This document shows positions 54,141-63,772 of a DNA stretch of 64,000 nucleotides, piece by piece. How positions within the stretch are numbered: the first letter of the stretch is position 1; each line of letters begins with the position of its first letter. The notes under the pieces were generated by a model, which was given only the letters and a program-made list of their open reading frames with translations, was not told where the DNA came from and did no database searches. The translations under genes and the position numbers were made by a program. Origin of the DNA: Azorhizobium oxalatiphilum (GTDB lineage: Bacteria; Pseudomonadota; Alphaproteobacteria; Rhizobiales; Xanthobacteraceae); the NCBI RefSeq assembly GCF_014635325.1, contig NZ_BMCT01000001.1, forward strand, positions 1,145,743 to 1,209,742, in the 5' to 3' direction.

Positions 54141-54178
54141 ATGAGGTCTGTGCGGGTCGGGTTCTGGCGGCTGTTACG

Positions 54179-55204
54179 TCAGGCCACGGGCACCCGGCCG
54201 ATGAGCGTATCGAGGAACAGGTCCGTCGTCATGCCGTCCGCCTGGGCCTCGAAGTTGAGCAGGATGCGGTGACGCAGCACCGGCTTGACGATGGCCTGCA
54301 CGTCCTCGGGCACCACATAGTCCCGGCCGCGCAGCCAGGCGAAGGCGCGGGCGCTGCGGTCGAGCGAGATGGTGCCGCGCGGGCTGGCGCCGAAAGAGAT
54401 GACGCCCGCCAGATCCTTGCCGTACAGCTCCGGATTACGGGTGGCGAAGACGAATTGCAGCAGATACTCCTCCACCGCTTCCGACATGTAGGTGGCGAGT
54501 GCCTGCCGGCGTGCGCCGAAGATGGTGGACTGGCTGACGCGCTCGCCGAACGCCACCACCTCGCCCTGCGCCTCGCCACGCACGAGGCGCAGGATGGCGC
54601 GCTCGGCGGCGATGTCGGGATAGTCCAGCTTCACATGCAGCAGGAAGCGGTCGAGCTGGGCCTCGGGCAAAGGATAGGTGCCCTCCTGCTCGATGGGGTT
54701 CTGGGTCGCCATGACGAGGAACAGCTTGGGCAGCGCATAGGTGGCCCCGCCCACCGTCACCTGCCGCTCGGCCATGGCTTCCAGCAGCGCCGCCTGCACC
54801 TTGGCGGGGGCGCGGTTGATCTCGTCCGCGAGGATGAAATTGTGGAACACCGGCCCCGCCTGGAAGCGGAAGGAGCCATCCTCGGGGCGGTAGATGTCCG
54901 TGCCGGTGAGGTCGGAGGGCAGCAGGTCCGGGGTGAACTGGATGCGCTGCTCGTCGCAGTCGATGGCCTTGGCCAGCGCCTTGATGGCCTTGGTCTTGGC
55001 AAGGCCCGGCGCGCCTTCCACCAGCAGATGGCCATCGGCCAGCACCGCCACCAACAGCAGGTCCACGAAGGCCGGCTGGCCGAGGATGGAGGCGTTCATA
55101 TAGTCGGCGAGGCGGTGGAAGGCCCTGCGGTAGCCGTCATGTGCCTGCGCGGACTGGGCCTGCGCATTTGCGGCCATGGCGAGGGCGTCGGGGGTCACGG
55201 TCAT
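54179..55204 (-). CDS. MoxR-family AAA+ ATPase
   Basis: About 341 residues from ATG 55204 (an upstream in-frame start at 55234 adds 10). Walker A-type EGAPGLAKTKAIKALAKA, Walker B LADEINRAPAK, sensor ATQNPIEQEGTYPLPEAQLD, and the MoxR C-terminal lid. A chaperone-like ATPase acting on VWA proteins encoded in the same operon. First gene of the six-gene operon 55204-47755. Confidence 0.94.
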   Translation of the reverse strand: MTVTPDALAMAANAQAQSAQAHDGYRRAFHRLADYMNASILGQPAFVDLLLVAVLADGHLLVEGAPGLAKTKAIKALAKAIDCDEQRIQFTPDLLPSDLTGTDIYRPEDGSFRFQAGPVFHNFILADEINRAPAKVQAALLEAMAERQVTVGGATYALPKLFLVMATQNPIEQEGTYPLPEAQLDRFLLHVKLDYPDIAAERAILRLVRGEAQGEVVAFGERVSQSTIFGARRQALATYMSEAVEEYLLQFVFATRNPELYGKDLAGVISFGASPRGTISLDRSARAFAWLRGRDYVVPEDVQAIVKPVLRHRILLNFEAQADGMTTDLFLDTLIGRVPVA

Positions 55205-55462
55205 TCCAGAAATCGTTCCAGTTCGGGCATCCACCTGCGCCCTCTATACCTCAGAGGCAGGTCGCACTGGAAATGTTCTCTGGCCGCAATCACGCAGCCG
55301 TGGCCCACGCCCGGTCAGGATTGCGTATGACGCCTGCCGGAGGTGCGCGAGGCAGGGCTGAACCCTACTTGGGTAATGCTGAATTCAGCCGGAGCACGCA
55401 TGGCGTGGCTGCATCGGCCGGGCTCAAGCATCCGCTCGCATTGGCATTGCGCCTTTCGCCAA

Positions 55463-55513
55463 CAGATAAATATCTTCATTATAATAATTAAAAGTAATGC
55501 ATATTGATGTTTT
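55463..55513. promoter_or_regulatory. AT-rich island, candidate iron-regulated promoter of the ECF sigma gene
   Basis: About 50 bases of strikingly AT-rich sequence (cattataataattaaaagt and aagtaatgcatattgatg) in GC-rich DNA, 75-125 bases upstream of the sigma gene. The partial dyad cattat...gtaatg is the sort of site bound by Fur, RirA or Irr, but no consensus box fits well. The rest of 55205-55588 carries the moxR leader and nothing else recognisable. Confidence 0.4.
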
Positions 55514-55588
55514 CTCTGGGGCACGCTTAGCATGCGTTGAATTGGTGGGCGCTTCGACAGGTCCAGCGTCGTCCCTGTTGGAAACGGC

Positions 55589-56110
55589 ATGCAGTCCGAA
55601 AGTCTGACCCATATCCTTTCGCAGACCTTCCGGAGCGAGAAGGGACGCCTCGTCCGTCTCGTGCAGCGGATCGTGGGCAATCGCGCCACGGCGGAAGAGC
55701 TGGTGCAGGACGCCTTCCTCAATCTGATGAAAGCCGATGGCGTGGACCGCGCGCCCGCCTATCTGGCGCGGGCGGCGCGCAATCTCGCCTTCAATCATCT
55801 GCGCCATCTCCGGCAGGGGGTGGAGCTGGATGTGGGCGAGGCGGCACGCGACAGCGTGGCCGATGCCGCCCCCTCGCCGGAGGAGATCGCCCTCTATCGC
55901 AGCGAGCTTCGGCGGCTGCTGGAGGCGGTCGCCGCCTTGCCGCCCCGGCGTAGGGAGGTATTCGTGCTGCACAAGTTCGAGGGCCTGTCTTATGACGCGG
56001 TGGCGGCGCGCATGGGCATCGCGCGCAATACGGTCATGGTGCAGATGGTGAATGCCCTGGCCGATCTCGACCGCGCGCTCGGCGCGGATACGCTGTTCAC
56101 GGAGTGGTGA
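55589..56110 (+). CDS. ECF sigma factor, FecI-like
   Basis: 173 residues. Region 2 (IVGNRATAEELVQDAFLNLM, YLARAARNLAFNHLRH) and region 4 (LPPRRREVFVLHKFEGLSYD AVAARMGIARNTV). It directs RNA polymerase to the receptor operon when the receptor signals through the FecR-like protein encoded next. 37 bases separate the two genes. Confidence 0.93.
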   Translation: MQSESLTHILSQTFRSEKGRLVRLVQRIVGNRATAEELVQDAFLNLMKADGVDRAPAYLARAARNLAFNHLRHLRQGVELDVGEAARDSVADAAPSPEEIALYRSELRRLLEAVAALPPRRREVFVLHKFEGLSYDAVAARMGIARNTVMVQMVNALADLDRALGADTLFTEW

Positions 56111-56147
56111 GCGGGTAATTCTCAATCCAGCCCCACGGGTCTAACCC

Positions 56148-57179
56148 ATGAGGACGCCGCTTCCGCCGCTCACATGGCCGTTCGAGGACTTGCAGGTGCC
56201 ACCCGCCGAGCCCATGCCGCCCGCTGCATCCGCCCCGTCCGGGCCGGAGGAACCATCCGCGCTTTCGCCTGTGCAGCAGGAAGCGCTGGGCTGGTTCGTG
56301 CGCCTGCGCGACGAGGCGGCGACCCCGGCCGATCATGCGGCCTTTGCCGCCTGGCTGGCGCAGGGGCCGGACCATGCCGTCGCCTTCCAGCGCGCCGAGC
56401 GACTGTGGCAGCGCTTCGATCTGCTTGATGACACCATGCGGGAGGGCCGCCGGCAACGCCGCCCCAGCCGTCGCGCGGTGCTCTCCGGCGCGGCCGGCCT
56501 GCTGCTGGCGGGTGGGGGCCTGTGGTGGGCCTCGCGGCCGGGCCGGTTCGCCGACTATGCCACCGATGTGGGCCAGCGGCGCAGCTTCGCGCTGCCGGAC
56601 GGCTCGCAGGTGGAACTGGGCGCCTATAGCGCGCTGGATGTCGCCTTCGGTTCGGATCTCCGACGGGTGACGCTGCATTATGGCGAAGCCTATTTCACGG
56701 TCACGGAAGAGGCCGCACGTCCCTTCGTGGTGGAGGCCGGGCCGGGCCGCACACGGGCGCTGGGCACGCGCTTCGACGTGAAGCGCCTCGATGGCCATGT
56801 CACCGTGGCGGTGGACGAGCATGCGGTGGAGGTCCGTGTCGGAGGCGGTGCGCCGGTGGCGCTCGAGACCGGCTATCAGGTGAGCTACGACCGCGACGGC
56901 GTAGGGGCCGTGACCGCCGCCGACGCAGAGACCGTGCAGGCCTGGCGGCGCGACCGGCTGGTGTTCGCCGATGTGCCGCTGCGACGGGTGCTGGCCGAAC
57001 TGGAGCGCTACCGGCGCGGCTCCATCCTGCTGGCGGATCAGCGTCTGGGCGACATTCCCGTCACCGCCGTGTTCGATGCCCGGCAGAGCGATCAGGCGCT
57101 GCGCTCGCTTGCCGATACGCTCCAGCTATCCATGGTCGGCGCGCCGGGCTTCGTCACCGTCATCCTGTCGGGCGGCTGA
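56148..57179 (+). CDS. FecR-like anti-sigma / sigma regulator
   Basis: 343 residues. The cytoplasmic N-terminal DUF4880 domain (QQEALGWFVRLRDEAATPAD, WLAQGPDHAVAFQRAERLW) would bind the sigma factor. One helix (AVLSGAAGLLLAGGGLWW) is followed by the periplasmic FecR domain (VGQRRSFALPDGSQVELGAY, ALGTRFDVKRL) and a C-terminal STN-like segment (VLAELERYRRGSILLADQRL). It relays the receptor signal. Confidence 0.92.
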   Translation: MRTPLPPLTWPFEDLQVPPAEPMPPAASAPSGPEEPSALSPVQQEALGWFVRLRDEAATPADHAAFAAWLAQGPDHAVAFQRAERLWQRFDLLDDTMREGRRQRRPSRRAVLSGAAGLLLAGGGLWWASRPGRFADYATDVGQRRSFALPDGSQVELGAYSALDVAFGSDLRRVTLHYGEAYFTVTEEAARPFVVEAGPGRTRALGTRFDVKRLDGHVTVAVDEHAVEVRVGGGAPVALETGYQVSYDRDGVGAVTAADAETVQAWRRDRLVFADVPLRRVLAELERYRRGSILLADQRLGDIPVTAVFDARQSDQALRSLADTLQLSMVGAPGFVTVILSGG

Positions 57180-57283
57180 AAAAATCCGCATGCCCATAAT
57201 GCTCCCCCGCCTGCCGGGTGTCGGGAAAACATGAGGCCCGTGATGCGGGCCGGTTGTTTCATCGGATTGGCAGAGGTGGGGAT

Positions 57284-59743
57284 ATGACGCGCGCGGCGGC
57301 TGGAACGGCATTCGGCAGCAACGGCACCCGGAGCAAGGCGCGTATGCGTGCGCTGCTGGTGTCCACCGTGCTGGCGGCGGCCCCGTTCGCGGTTCTGCCG
57401 CAGATGGCGGCGGCGCAGGTGGCGCGCCCGTCCGAGATCGCCTTCAACCTGCCGGCCCAGCCGCTCTCGCAGGCGCTGCTGCAATTCTCCCGCGTGGCCG
57501 GCGTGGAGCTGTTCCTCAATGCCGACCTCGTGCGCGGCAAATCCTCTCCCGCCGTGGTGGGCAGCATGAGCCGCGAGCAGGCAATGGCGCGGCTGCTGGC
57601 GGGCAGTGGGCTGACCTATCGCTTCACCAATAATTCCGTCTCCATTCAGGCCCCGGCGCGCGGCGGGGCGGTCGATTCCGGTGGCGGCATCCTGCTCGAT
57701 ACGGTGGACGTGCAGGGCGCGCAGCAGACGGCGCTCGGCCCGGTGGACGGTTATGTGGCGCTGGTGAGCATGGCCGGCACCAAGACCGACACGCCGCTTG
57801 TGGACGTGCCGCAGTCCATCTCCGTGGTGACGGCCGACCAAATCCAGGATCAGGGCGCGCAGAACCTCGTGCAGGCGCTGCGCTACACGCCCGGCGTCTT
57901 CGTCGAGCCCAATGGCGAGAGCGCGCATTATGACGACATGCGCATCCGCGGCTTCGATCCGCTGAAATATCTCGACGGCATGCCGCTGCCGCTGCTCCAG
58001 TTCTACGGCTCCCCGCGCATCGAGGTGTACGGTCTGGAGCGGGTGGAGGTGATCAAGGGGCCGGCCTCGGCGCTCTATGGCGAAAGCTCGCCCGGCGGCC
58101 TCATCAACATGATCAGCAAGCGGCCGACCGCGGAGACGATCCGCGAGATCGAATTGCAGACCGGCAGCTTCGACCGCATTCAGGGTGCCTTCGACGTGGG
58201 CGGGGCGGTCAATGACAGCAAGACCCTGCTGGTGCGCCTGACCGGTCTCGCCCGCGATGCCGGCACGCAGGTGAACGACACCAAGGACGAACGCCTCTTC
58301 CTCGCGCCCTCCTTCACGCTGAAGGCGTCCGAGGACACGACGCTGACCGTGCTCGCCCAGTATGGCCGCGACGAGGGCACCTATCCGCAGGCCTTCCTGC
58401 CGGCGCAGGGCACGCTGTTCCCGAACCCCTACGGGCGCCTGCCGCGCTCCACCTATCTCGGCGACCCCGCCTTCGACAATTATTCGCGCGAACAGTGGAT
58501 GGTGGGTTACGAGTTCAACCATCGCTTCAACGATGTGTGGAGCTTCGAGCAGAAGGCCCGCTACGCCCATGTGACGGCGGATGTGAGCGCCACCCGCTCG
58601 GAAGGCGTGCAGAGCAATCTCTTCATGGTGGACCGCAGCGCCTTCATCATGGGGGCGGACGCTGGCACCTTCACCATGACCAATCTCGCCAGGGCCGAGT
58701 TCGCCACCGGCGCGCTCCGGCACGAGATGCTGTTCGGCCTCGACTATCTGCGCACCTCCGGCGACTTCAACATGAAGGTGGCGCTGGCACCCGCCGTGAA
58801 CATGTATGCGCCGCCCGTTTCCGTGCCCATCGGGCCCTTCTTCAACCGCACCGACAATTCGCAGACGCAGACGGCCTGGGGCGTCTATGTGCAGGACCAG
58901 ATCTCGTTCGACCGCTTCATCCTGACTGTCTCGGGCCGGCAGGACTGGGCCAGCATGGACACCACCGACTGGCTGGCCGAAACCAGCTCCAGCCAGAACG
59001 ACAGCGACTTCACCTATCGCGCCGGGCTGACCTACAAGTTCGACAACGGGATCGCGCCCTACATTTCCTATGCCACCTCGTTCCAGCCCGTGATGGGCTT
59101 CGACGCCGATGGCAACGGCCTCAAGCCGACCACGGGCGACCAGATCGAGGCCGGCGTGAAGTATCAGCCGCCGGGCATGGACGCGCTGTTCACGGCGGCG
59201 GTTTTCCAGATCCATCAGGACAATGTGGTGACGACGGATCCCGTCACCTTCATCTCCTCGCAGATCGGCAAGGTGGAGGTGAAGGGACTTGAGCTGGAGG
59301 CCAAGGGCAAGCTGAACGCCAATTGGGAGTTCACTGCCGGCTATTCTTATGTGGACAGCGAGACCACGGAGAGTTCCAATCCTTATGAAGTGGGACGTCC
59401 GGCGCCTTACACGCCCGAGAACCAGGGCTCAGTTTGGATTAAATACAACTTCACTCAGCCCCAGCTGGCCGGCCTTTCGGTGGCCGGGGGCGTGCGGTAT
59501 GTTGGCTCGACTTATTCGGAAATTTCGAGCGTGGACCCGATCAAGGTTCCCGGATATTCACTGGTCGACGCGGCGGTGTACTACGACTTCGGAGCGCTTT
59601 CCACGCAGCTTCAGGGGGCGAAGTTCGCGCTGAATGTGAGCAACCTGTTCGACAAATACTATCTGACCTATTGCTACGGCGCGCCTTACTGCGCGCTCGG
59701 CTCGGGTCGCACGGTGTTGGCGACACTATCCTACAAGTGGTGA
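57284..59743 (+). CDS. TonB-dependent siderophore receptor with signalling (STN) domain
   Basis: 819 residues: signal peptide (cleavage after QMAAAQ), STN domain (about 45-120, FNLPAQPLSQALLQFSRVAG), plug (PQSISVVTADQIQDQGAQNL, RGFDPLKYLDGMPL) and a 22-strand barrel ending LATLSYKW. The STN domain marks it as a transducer that signals to the FecR/FecI pair upstream. Ligand unknown; the plug pattern is of the ferrichrome/pyoverdine-receptor type. A gaggtgggg site supports ATG 57284. Confidence 0.94.
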   Translation: MTRAAAGTAFGSNGTRSKARMRALLVSTVLAAAPFAVLPQMAAAQVARPSEIAFNLPAQPLSQALLQFSRVAGVELFLNADLVRGKSSPAVVGSMSREQAMARLLAGSGLTYRFTNNSVSIQAPARGGAVDSGGGILLDTVDVQGAQQTALGPVDGYVALVSMAGTKTDTPLVDVPQSISVVTADQIQDQGAQNLVQALRYTPGVFVEPNGESAHYDDMRIRGFDPLKYLDGMPLPLLQFYGSPRIEVYGLERVEVIKGPASALYGESSPGGLINMISKRPTAETIREIELQTGSFDRIQGAFDVGGAVNDSKTLLVRLTGLARDAGTQVNDTKDERLFLAPSFTLKASEDTTLTVLAQYGRDEGTYPQAFLPAQGTLFPNPYGRLPRSTYLGDPAFDNYSREQWMVGYEFNHRFNDVWSFEQKARYAHVTADVSATRSEGVQSNLFMVDRSAFIMGADAGTFTMTNLARAEFATGALRHEMLFGLDYLRTSGDFNMKVALAPAVNMYAPPVSVPIGPFFNRTDNSQTQTAWGVYVQDQISFDRFILTVSGRQDWASMDTTDWLAETSSSQNDSDFTYRAGLTYKFDNGIAPYISYATSFQPVMGFDADGNGLKPTTGDQIEAGVKYQPPGMDALFTAAVFQIHQDNVVTTDPVTFISSQIGKVEVKGLELEAKGKLNANWEFTAGYSYVDSETTESSNPYEVGRPAPYTPENQGSVWIKYNFTQPQLAGLSVAGGVRYVGSTYSEISSVDPIKVPGYSLVDAAVYYDFGALSTQLQGAKFALNVSNLFDKYYLTYCYGAPYCALGSGRTVLATLSYKW

Positions 59744-60933
59744 TGCTGGAGCGCACGCAAACCCCGCCCAAGGAACCCACACGGGAACCTGCAAAGCATG
59801 CAAAGCCCGGCAAGTCCGGGCTTTCTCCACGTGGGCTCAAGGCATGGCAGGTGGTGCACACCTGGACCAGCCTGATCTCCACCGTGTTCATGCTGCTGCT
59901 CTGCCTCACCGGGCTGCCGCTCATCTTCCATCACGAGATCGACCACATGCTCGGGCAGGAGGCGGAAGCGCCCGACCTGCCGGCGGGCACGCCGCATCTG
60001 AGCCTCGACCGCATCATCACCAACGGTCTCGCGCCCAATTCCACCGAGCAGGTGCGCTATGTGGTGTTCGATGATGACGATGCCAATCTCGTCCATCTCC
60101 TCATCGCCGCCACCAAGGACGCGCCGGACGAGGACAACCGCTTCGCCACGCTGGATGCCCGCACGGGTGAGGTGCTGCGCGCGCCCGACCGGAGCCTGAC
60201 CTTCACCGGCCTCATGCTGCGCCTGCATACGGACCTGTTCGCCGGGCTGCCCGGCATGCTGTTCCTCGGCCTGATGGGCCTGCTGATGGTGGTGGCCATC
60301 GTTTCCGGCGTGGTGCTCTATGCGCCCTTCATGCGGCGGCTGGAGTTCGGCACCGTGCGCAAGGGCCGCTCGCCGCGCCTGCGCTGGCTTGACCTGCACA
60401 ATCTGCTCGGCATCGTCACCGTGTGCTGGCTCACCGTCGTGGGCTTCACCGGCGTCATCAATACGTGGTCGCAGCTGGTGCTGATGGTCTGGCAGCAGGA
60501 CCAGCTGGCTGAGATGGTGGCGCCCTATCGCGACATGCCGCCGCTGACCCGTCTCGGCCCCGTGCAGCCTGCGCTCGACACCGCGAAGCAGGCGGTGCCG
60601 GACATGCACGCCTCCTTCATCGCCTTTCCGGGCACGCCCTTCACCAGCGCGCACCATTATGCGGTGTTCATGAAGGGCGACACCACGCTGACCTCGCGCC
60701 TGATCCGCCCGGCGCTGATCGATGCGGAGAGCGGCAAGCTGACCGACTCGCGCGTGCTGCCCTGGTACGTGACGGCGCTGCTCGTCTCCCAGCCGCTGCA
60801 TTTCGGTGATTATGGCGGCATGCCGCTGAAGATCATCTGGGCGGTGCTGGACGTGGCCGCCATCGTGGTGCTCGGCAGCGGCCTTTATCTCTGGATCGCC
60901 CGCCGTCGCGGCGCGCACGGGCGAAAGGCGTAA
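59743..60933 (+). CDS. PepSY-domain membrane protein, siderophore-linked
   Basis: 396 residues with four membrane helices (first VVHTWTSLISTVFMLLLCL; last VLDVAAIVVLGSGLYLWI) and two PepSY regions. Such PepSY_TM proteins often follow siderophore receptors and are proposed to reduce or release periplasmic ferric-siderophore iron. The ATG overlaps the receptor stop (tgatg), so the two should be made together. Confidence 0.92.
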   Translation: MLERTQTPPKEPTREPAKHAKPGKSGLSPRGLKAWQVVHTWTSLISTVFMLLLCLTGLPLIFHHEIDHMLGQEAEAPDLPAGTPHLSLDRIITNGLAPNSTEQVRYVVFDDDDANLVHLLIAATKDAPDEDNRFATLDARTGEVLRAPDRSLTFTGLMLRLHTDLFAGLPGMLFLGLMGLLMVVAIVSGVVLYAPFMRRLEFGTVRKGRSPRLRWLDLHNLLGIVTVCWLTVVGFTGVINTWSQLVLMVWQQDQLAEMVAPYRDMPPLTRLGPVQPALDTAKQAVPDMHASFIAFPGTPFTSAHHYAVFMKGDTTLTSRLIRPALIDAESGKLTDSRVLPWYVTALLVSQPLHFGDYGGMPLKIIWAVLDVAAIVVLGSGLYLWIARRRGAHGRKA

Positions 60934-60936
60934 GCC

Positions 60937-61119
60937 ATGAGTGCGCGTGATCTTTCCATGTCCCGCATCTTCGCCATCCCGACCCTGCTGGCGGTACTGA
61001 CCGCCATCGGCCTTCTGGCCGGGCTGCTGGGCGAGGGCCCGTGGAAGTGGGTGTGCTGGGCCGGTGTGGGCATCCCCGCCGCCGTTCTCCTCTGGTACGT
61101 CTGGCGCGCCGACCGCTGA
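60937..61119 (+). CDS. Small two-helix membrane protein in the iron operon
   Basis: 60 residues with two hydrophobic helices (IPTLLAVLTAIGLLAGLLG; WAGVGIPAAVLLWYVW). It begins 3 bases after the PepSY stop. Similar short proteins often end PepSY_TM operons. Function unknown. Confidence 0.75.
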   Translation: MSARDLSMSRIFAIPTLLAVLTAIGLLAGLLGEGPWKWVCWAGVGIPAAVLLWYVWRADR

Positions 61120-61209
61120 GGGCGCGTGCGGAACCCGTCCGACGCGATCGGCGGTGCCTTTGGTTCGTGCAGACATTCGTCTCCGCCCCGGCCGTGCCTT
61201 CTCCCTCCG

Positions 61210-61310
61210 GCAGGCGGGAGAAGGGGATCTCCCGCCTGCATTTCTGGCGTGCCCATTGCGGGGAGCCCGCCAGGCCCCCTCTCCAGACTGCGGGGAAGGG
61301 GTGGGGAGGA
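61210..61310. repeat. Hairpin and diverged palindromic repeat
   Basis: A perfect 11-bp-arm hairpin (gcaggcgggag 61210-61220 / ctcccgcctgc 61229-61239), then ccccctctccagactgcggg and ggggtggggagg, a decayed relative of the family A right unit. It lies between the converging iron operon and acyl-CoA dehydrogenase gene. Confidence 0.5.
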
Positions 61311-61369
61311 CAGCAGCCGATCGGCTTTGGTGGCGCTGAAGGCGGACGCGCCCTTGCGGGCCGGCGTCC

Positions 61370-62533
61370 TCAATAGGATTTGGGCTGCCCGAGCACCTTC
61401 TCGGCGATGAAGGAGAGAATGAGCTGCTCGCTCACCGGCGCCAGCCGCGTGACCAGCACCTCGCGCAGCAGCCGCTCCACCTGATATTCCTTGGCATAGC
61501 CCATGCCGCCATGGGTCATCACCGCCTGCAGGCAGGCATCATAGCCCGCGCGCGCACCGAGGAATTTCGCCGAATTGGCTTCTGCGCCGCACGGTCTGCC
61601 GGTGTCGTAGAGCGTCGCGGCCTTCATCGCCATCAGCCATGCGGCTTCCAGCGCGATCCAGCGCTCGGCCAGCGGATGCTGGATGCCCTGGTTCTGGCCG
61701 ATGGGACGGCCGAAGACGTTGCGCTCCCGCGCATAGCGCGCCGCGCGGCCGAGCGCGTCCTGGCCGATGCCGATGGCCTCCACCGCAATGAGCACACGCT
61801 CAGGGTTGAGGCTGTCGAGCAGATAGGTGAAGCCCTTGCCCTCCTCGCCCACCCGGTCTTCCTCGGGGATGAACACGTCGTCGATGAACACCATGTTGGA
61901 ATCCACCGCTGCGCGCCCGTGCTTGGGGATGCGCTGCACCTCGAAGCGGGTGCGGTCGAGGTCGGTGTAGAAGATGGTAATGCCGTCCGTGGGGCGCTTG
62001 GCGTCGGCCTTGGCGGTGGTGCGCGTCAGCAGCAGAATCTTGTTCGCCACCTTTGCGGTGGAGGTCCAGATCTTGCGGCCCGAGACGCGATAGCCGCCCT
62101 CCACCTTCTTCGCGAAGGTGGTGATGCTGGTGGTGTCGAGGCCTGCATTGGGCTCGGTGATGCCGAAGCACACCTGATCCTCGCCGGCCACCAGTCGGGG
62201 CACCCAGCGGGCCTTCTGCTCCGGCGTGCCGTGCACCACGATGGGGTGGGGGCCGAACATGTTGATGTGGATGGACGAGGTGGCCGCCATGGCGCCGCCG
62301 TGGCTGGCCACCGTGTGCATGACGAGGGCGGCCTCGGTGACGCCGAGGCCGGCGCCGCCATATTCCTCGGGCATGGTGACGCCCAGCCAGCCGTCCGCCG
62401 CCATGGCCTTGTGAAATTCATGCGGAAAGCGCGCCTCGCGCTCGCATTCCGCCCAGTATTCGTCGTCGAAGCGCTTGCACACGGCGGAGACCCCGTCGCA
62501 GAGGGCGCGCTGGTCGTCATTCAGTTCGATCAT
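61370..62533 (-). CDS. Acyl-CoA dehydrogenase
   Basis: 387 residues, full length: N-terminal helices (PEEYGGAGLGVTEAAL), FAD/substrate loop CFGITEPNAGLDTTSITTFA, RKIWTSTAKVA, and the C-terminal helical domain (ERNVFGRPIGQNQGIQHPLA, HGGMGYAKEYQVERLLRE). The usual catalytic EGT-type segment is replaced by APVSEQLIL, whose Glu may be the base. Chain-length and substrate class cannot be told. It lies upstream of a family B repeat, same strand as the BKACE gene. Confidence 0.93.
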   Translation of the reverse strand: MIELNDDQRALCDGVSAVCKRFDDEYWAECEREARFPHEFHKAMAADGWLGVTMPEEYGGAGLGVTEAALVMHTVASHGGAMAATSSIHINMFGPHPIVVHGTPEQKARWVPRLVAGEDQVCFGITEPNAGLDTTSITTFAKKVEGGYRVSGRKIWTSTAKVANKILLLTRTTAKADAKRPTDGITIFYTDLDRTRFEVQRIPKHGRAAVDSNMVFIDDVFIPEEDRVGEEGKGFTYLLDSLNPERVLIAVEAIGIGQDALGRAARYARERNVFGRPIGQNQGIQHPLAERWIALEAAWLMAMKAATLYDTGRPCGAEANSAKFLGARAGYDACLQAVMTHGGMGYAKEYQVERLLREVLVTRLAPVSEQLILSFIAEKVLGQPKSY

Positions 62534-62602
62534 GCGTTGAGCTTTCGGTCATGATGAAGCAGGTCTGTCAGGCTCGTGATGGGCGGTGAAACAACAGAAC
62601 AT

Positions 62603-62748
62603 CGTCATGCCCGGACCTGATCCGGGCATCCACGTCCCAACGCCTGAAGAACCGTGAACGCTTTGGCGAAACGGCCGCCGCATACCTGAGTTTCGCACCG
62701 CCCACCGTCGGCCCGACATGGATCCCCGGATCAGGCCCGGGGATGACG
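62603..62748. repeat. Bipartite palindromic repeat (family B), copy 3
   Basis: Starts cgtcatgcccgg and ends ccggggatgacg, the same ends as at 6771-6880. The interior ends accgtcggcccgac, shared with copy 1. It fills the gap between the acyl-CoA dehydrogenase and BKACE genes. Confidence 0.82.
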
Positions 62749-62791
62749 ATCCTGCGCGGCAGGGCGGTTGAACGGCGCATGTCGCCCGGCG

Positions 62792-63724
62792 CTAGAAGGC
62801 CGTCTTGTCCGCGCCCTTCAGGCCCAGCATGGCGCGGGCATCGTCAGGACTTGCGACCTCAAGGGAGAGTTCGGTGAGGATGCGCTTCATCTTCTCCACC
62901 TGCTCGGCATTGGAGCGGGCCATCACGCCCTTGCCGAGGTGGAGCGAGTCCTCCAGCCCCACGCGCACGCAGCCGCCGAGGATGGCGCCCATGGTGACGA
63001 GGCGGGTCTGGTGCCGCCCGGCTCCCAGAACGGAGAGGATGTAGTCGCTGCCGAACAGGCCGTCGGCCACGCGCTTCATATGCATGAGGTTTTCCGCGTC
63101 CGGGCCGATGCCGCCGAGCACGCCGAAGATGCACTGCACGAGGAAGGGGGGCTTGATCAGCTTCTGATCAACAGCCCAGGCCAGATTGTAGAGGTGGCCC
63201 ACGTCGTAGCATTCGAACTCGAAGCGGGTGCCGTGGGCGCTGAGTTCCCCGATGCCGCGCTCGATCTGGGCGAAGGTGTTCGACAGGATGAAATCCCGCG
63301 TCATCTCCAGATAGCCCTTCTCCCAGGGCTGCTTGAAGGCCTTCATCTTCTCGGCGGCGGGAAACAGGCCGAAGTTCAGCGAGCCCATGTTCATGGAGGC
63401 CAGCTCGGGCTTCAGCGTGTTGGCGGCCAGCAGGCGCTGGTCGAGGCTCATGCCCAGCCCACCCCCGGTGGTGATGTTCACCACCGCATCGCAGCCATCC
63501 TTGATGCGCGGCAGGAAGCGCATGTAATCGGCGGGATCGGAGGAGGGCGCGCCATCCGCCTCGTTGCGGGCGTGCAGATGCAGGATTGCCGCGCCCGCCT
63601 TCGCCGCCGCGATCGCCTGCTCGGCGATCTGGTCGGCATTGACGGGCAGGGCATCCGACATGCTCGGCGTATGGATCGAACCGGTGATCGCGCAGCTGAT
63701 GATCACTTTGTCAATGCGCTTCAT
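62792..63724 (-). CDS. BKACE family beta-keto acid cleavage enzyme (DUF849)
   Basis: 310 residues. The family (3-keto-5-aminohexanoate cleavage enzyme and relatives) condenses a beta-keto acid with acetyl-CoA, giving acetoacetate and a new acyl-CoA. Zn ligands are expected in ILHLHARN; other motifs are VNITTGGGLG and RVGLEDSLHLGKG. TIM-barrel, cytoplasmic, metal-dependent. The exact substrate is unknown; neighbours suggest catabolism of a carnitine- or lysine-like or other acyl compound. Confidence 0.93.
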   Translation of the reverse strand: MKRIDKVIISCAITGSIHTPSMSDALPVNADQIAEQAIAAAKAGAAILHLHARNEADGAPSSDPADYMRFLPRIKDGCDAVVNITTGGGLGMSLDQRLLAANTLKPELASMNMGSLNFGLFPAAEKMKAFKQPWEKGYLEMTRDFILSNTFAQIERGIGELSAHGTRFEFECYDVGHLYNLAWAVDQKLIKPPFLVQCIFGVLGGIGPDAENLMHMKRVADGLFGSDYILSVLGAGRHQTRLVTMGAILGGCVRVGLEDSLHLGKGVMARSNAEQVEKMKRILTELSLEVASPDDARAMLGLKGADKTAF

Positions 63725-63772
63725 GAGACTGGCTCCGGATGTGCGAGTGGATCGGGCAGGGGAGCAGAGCCC

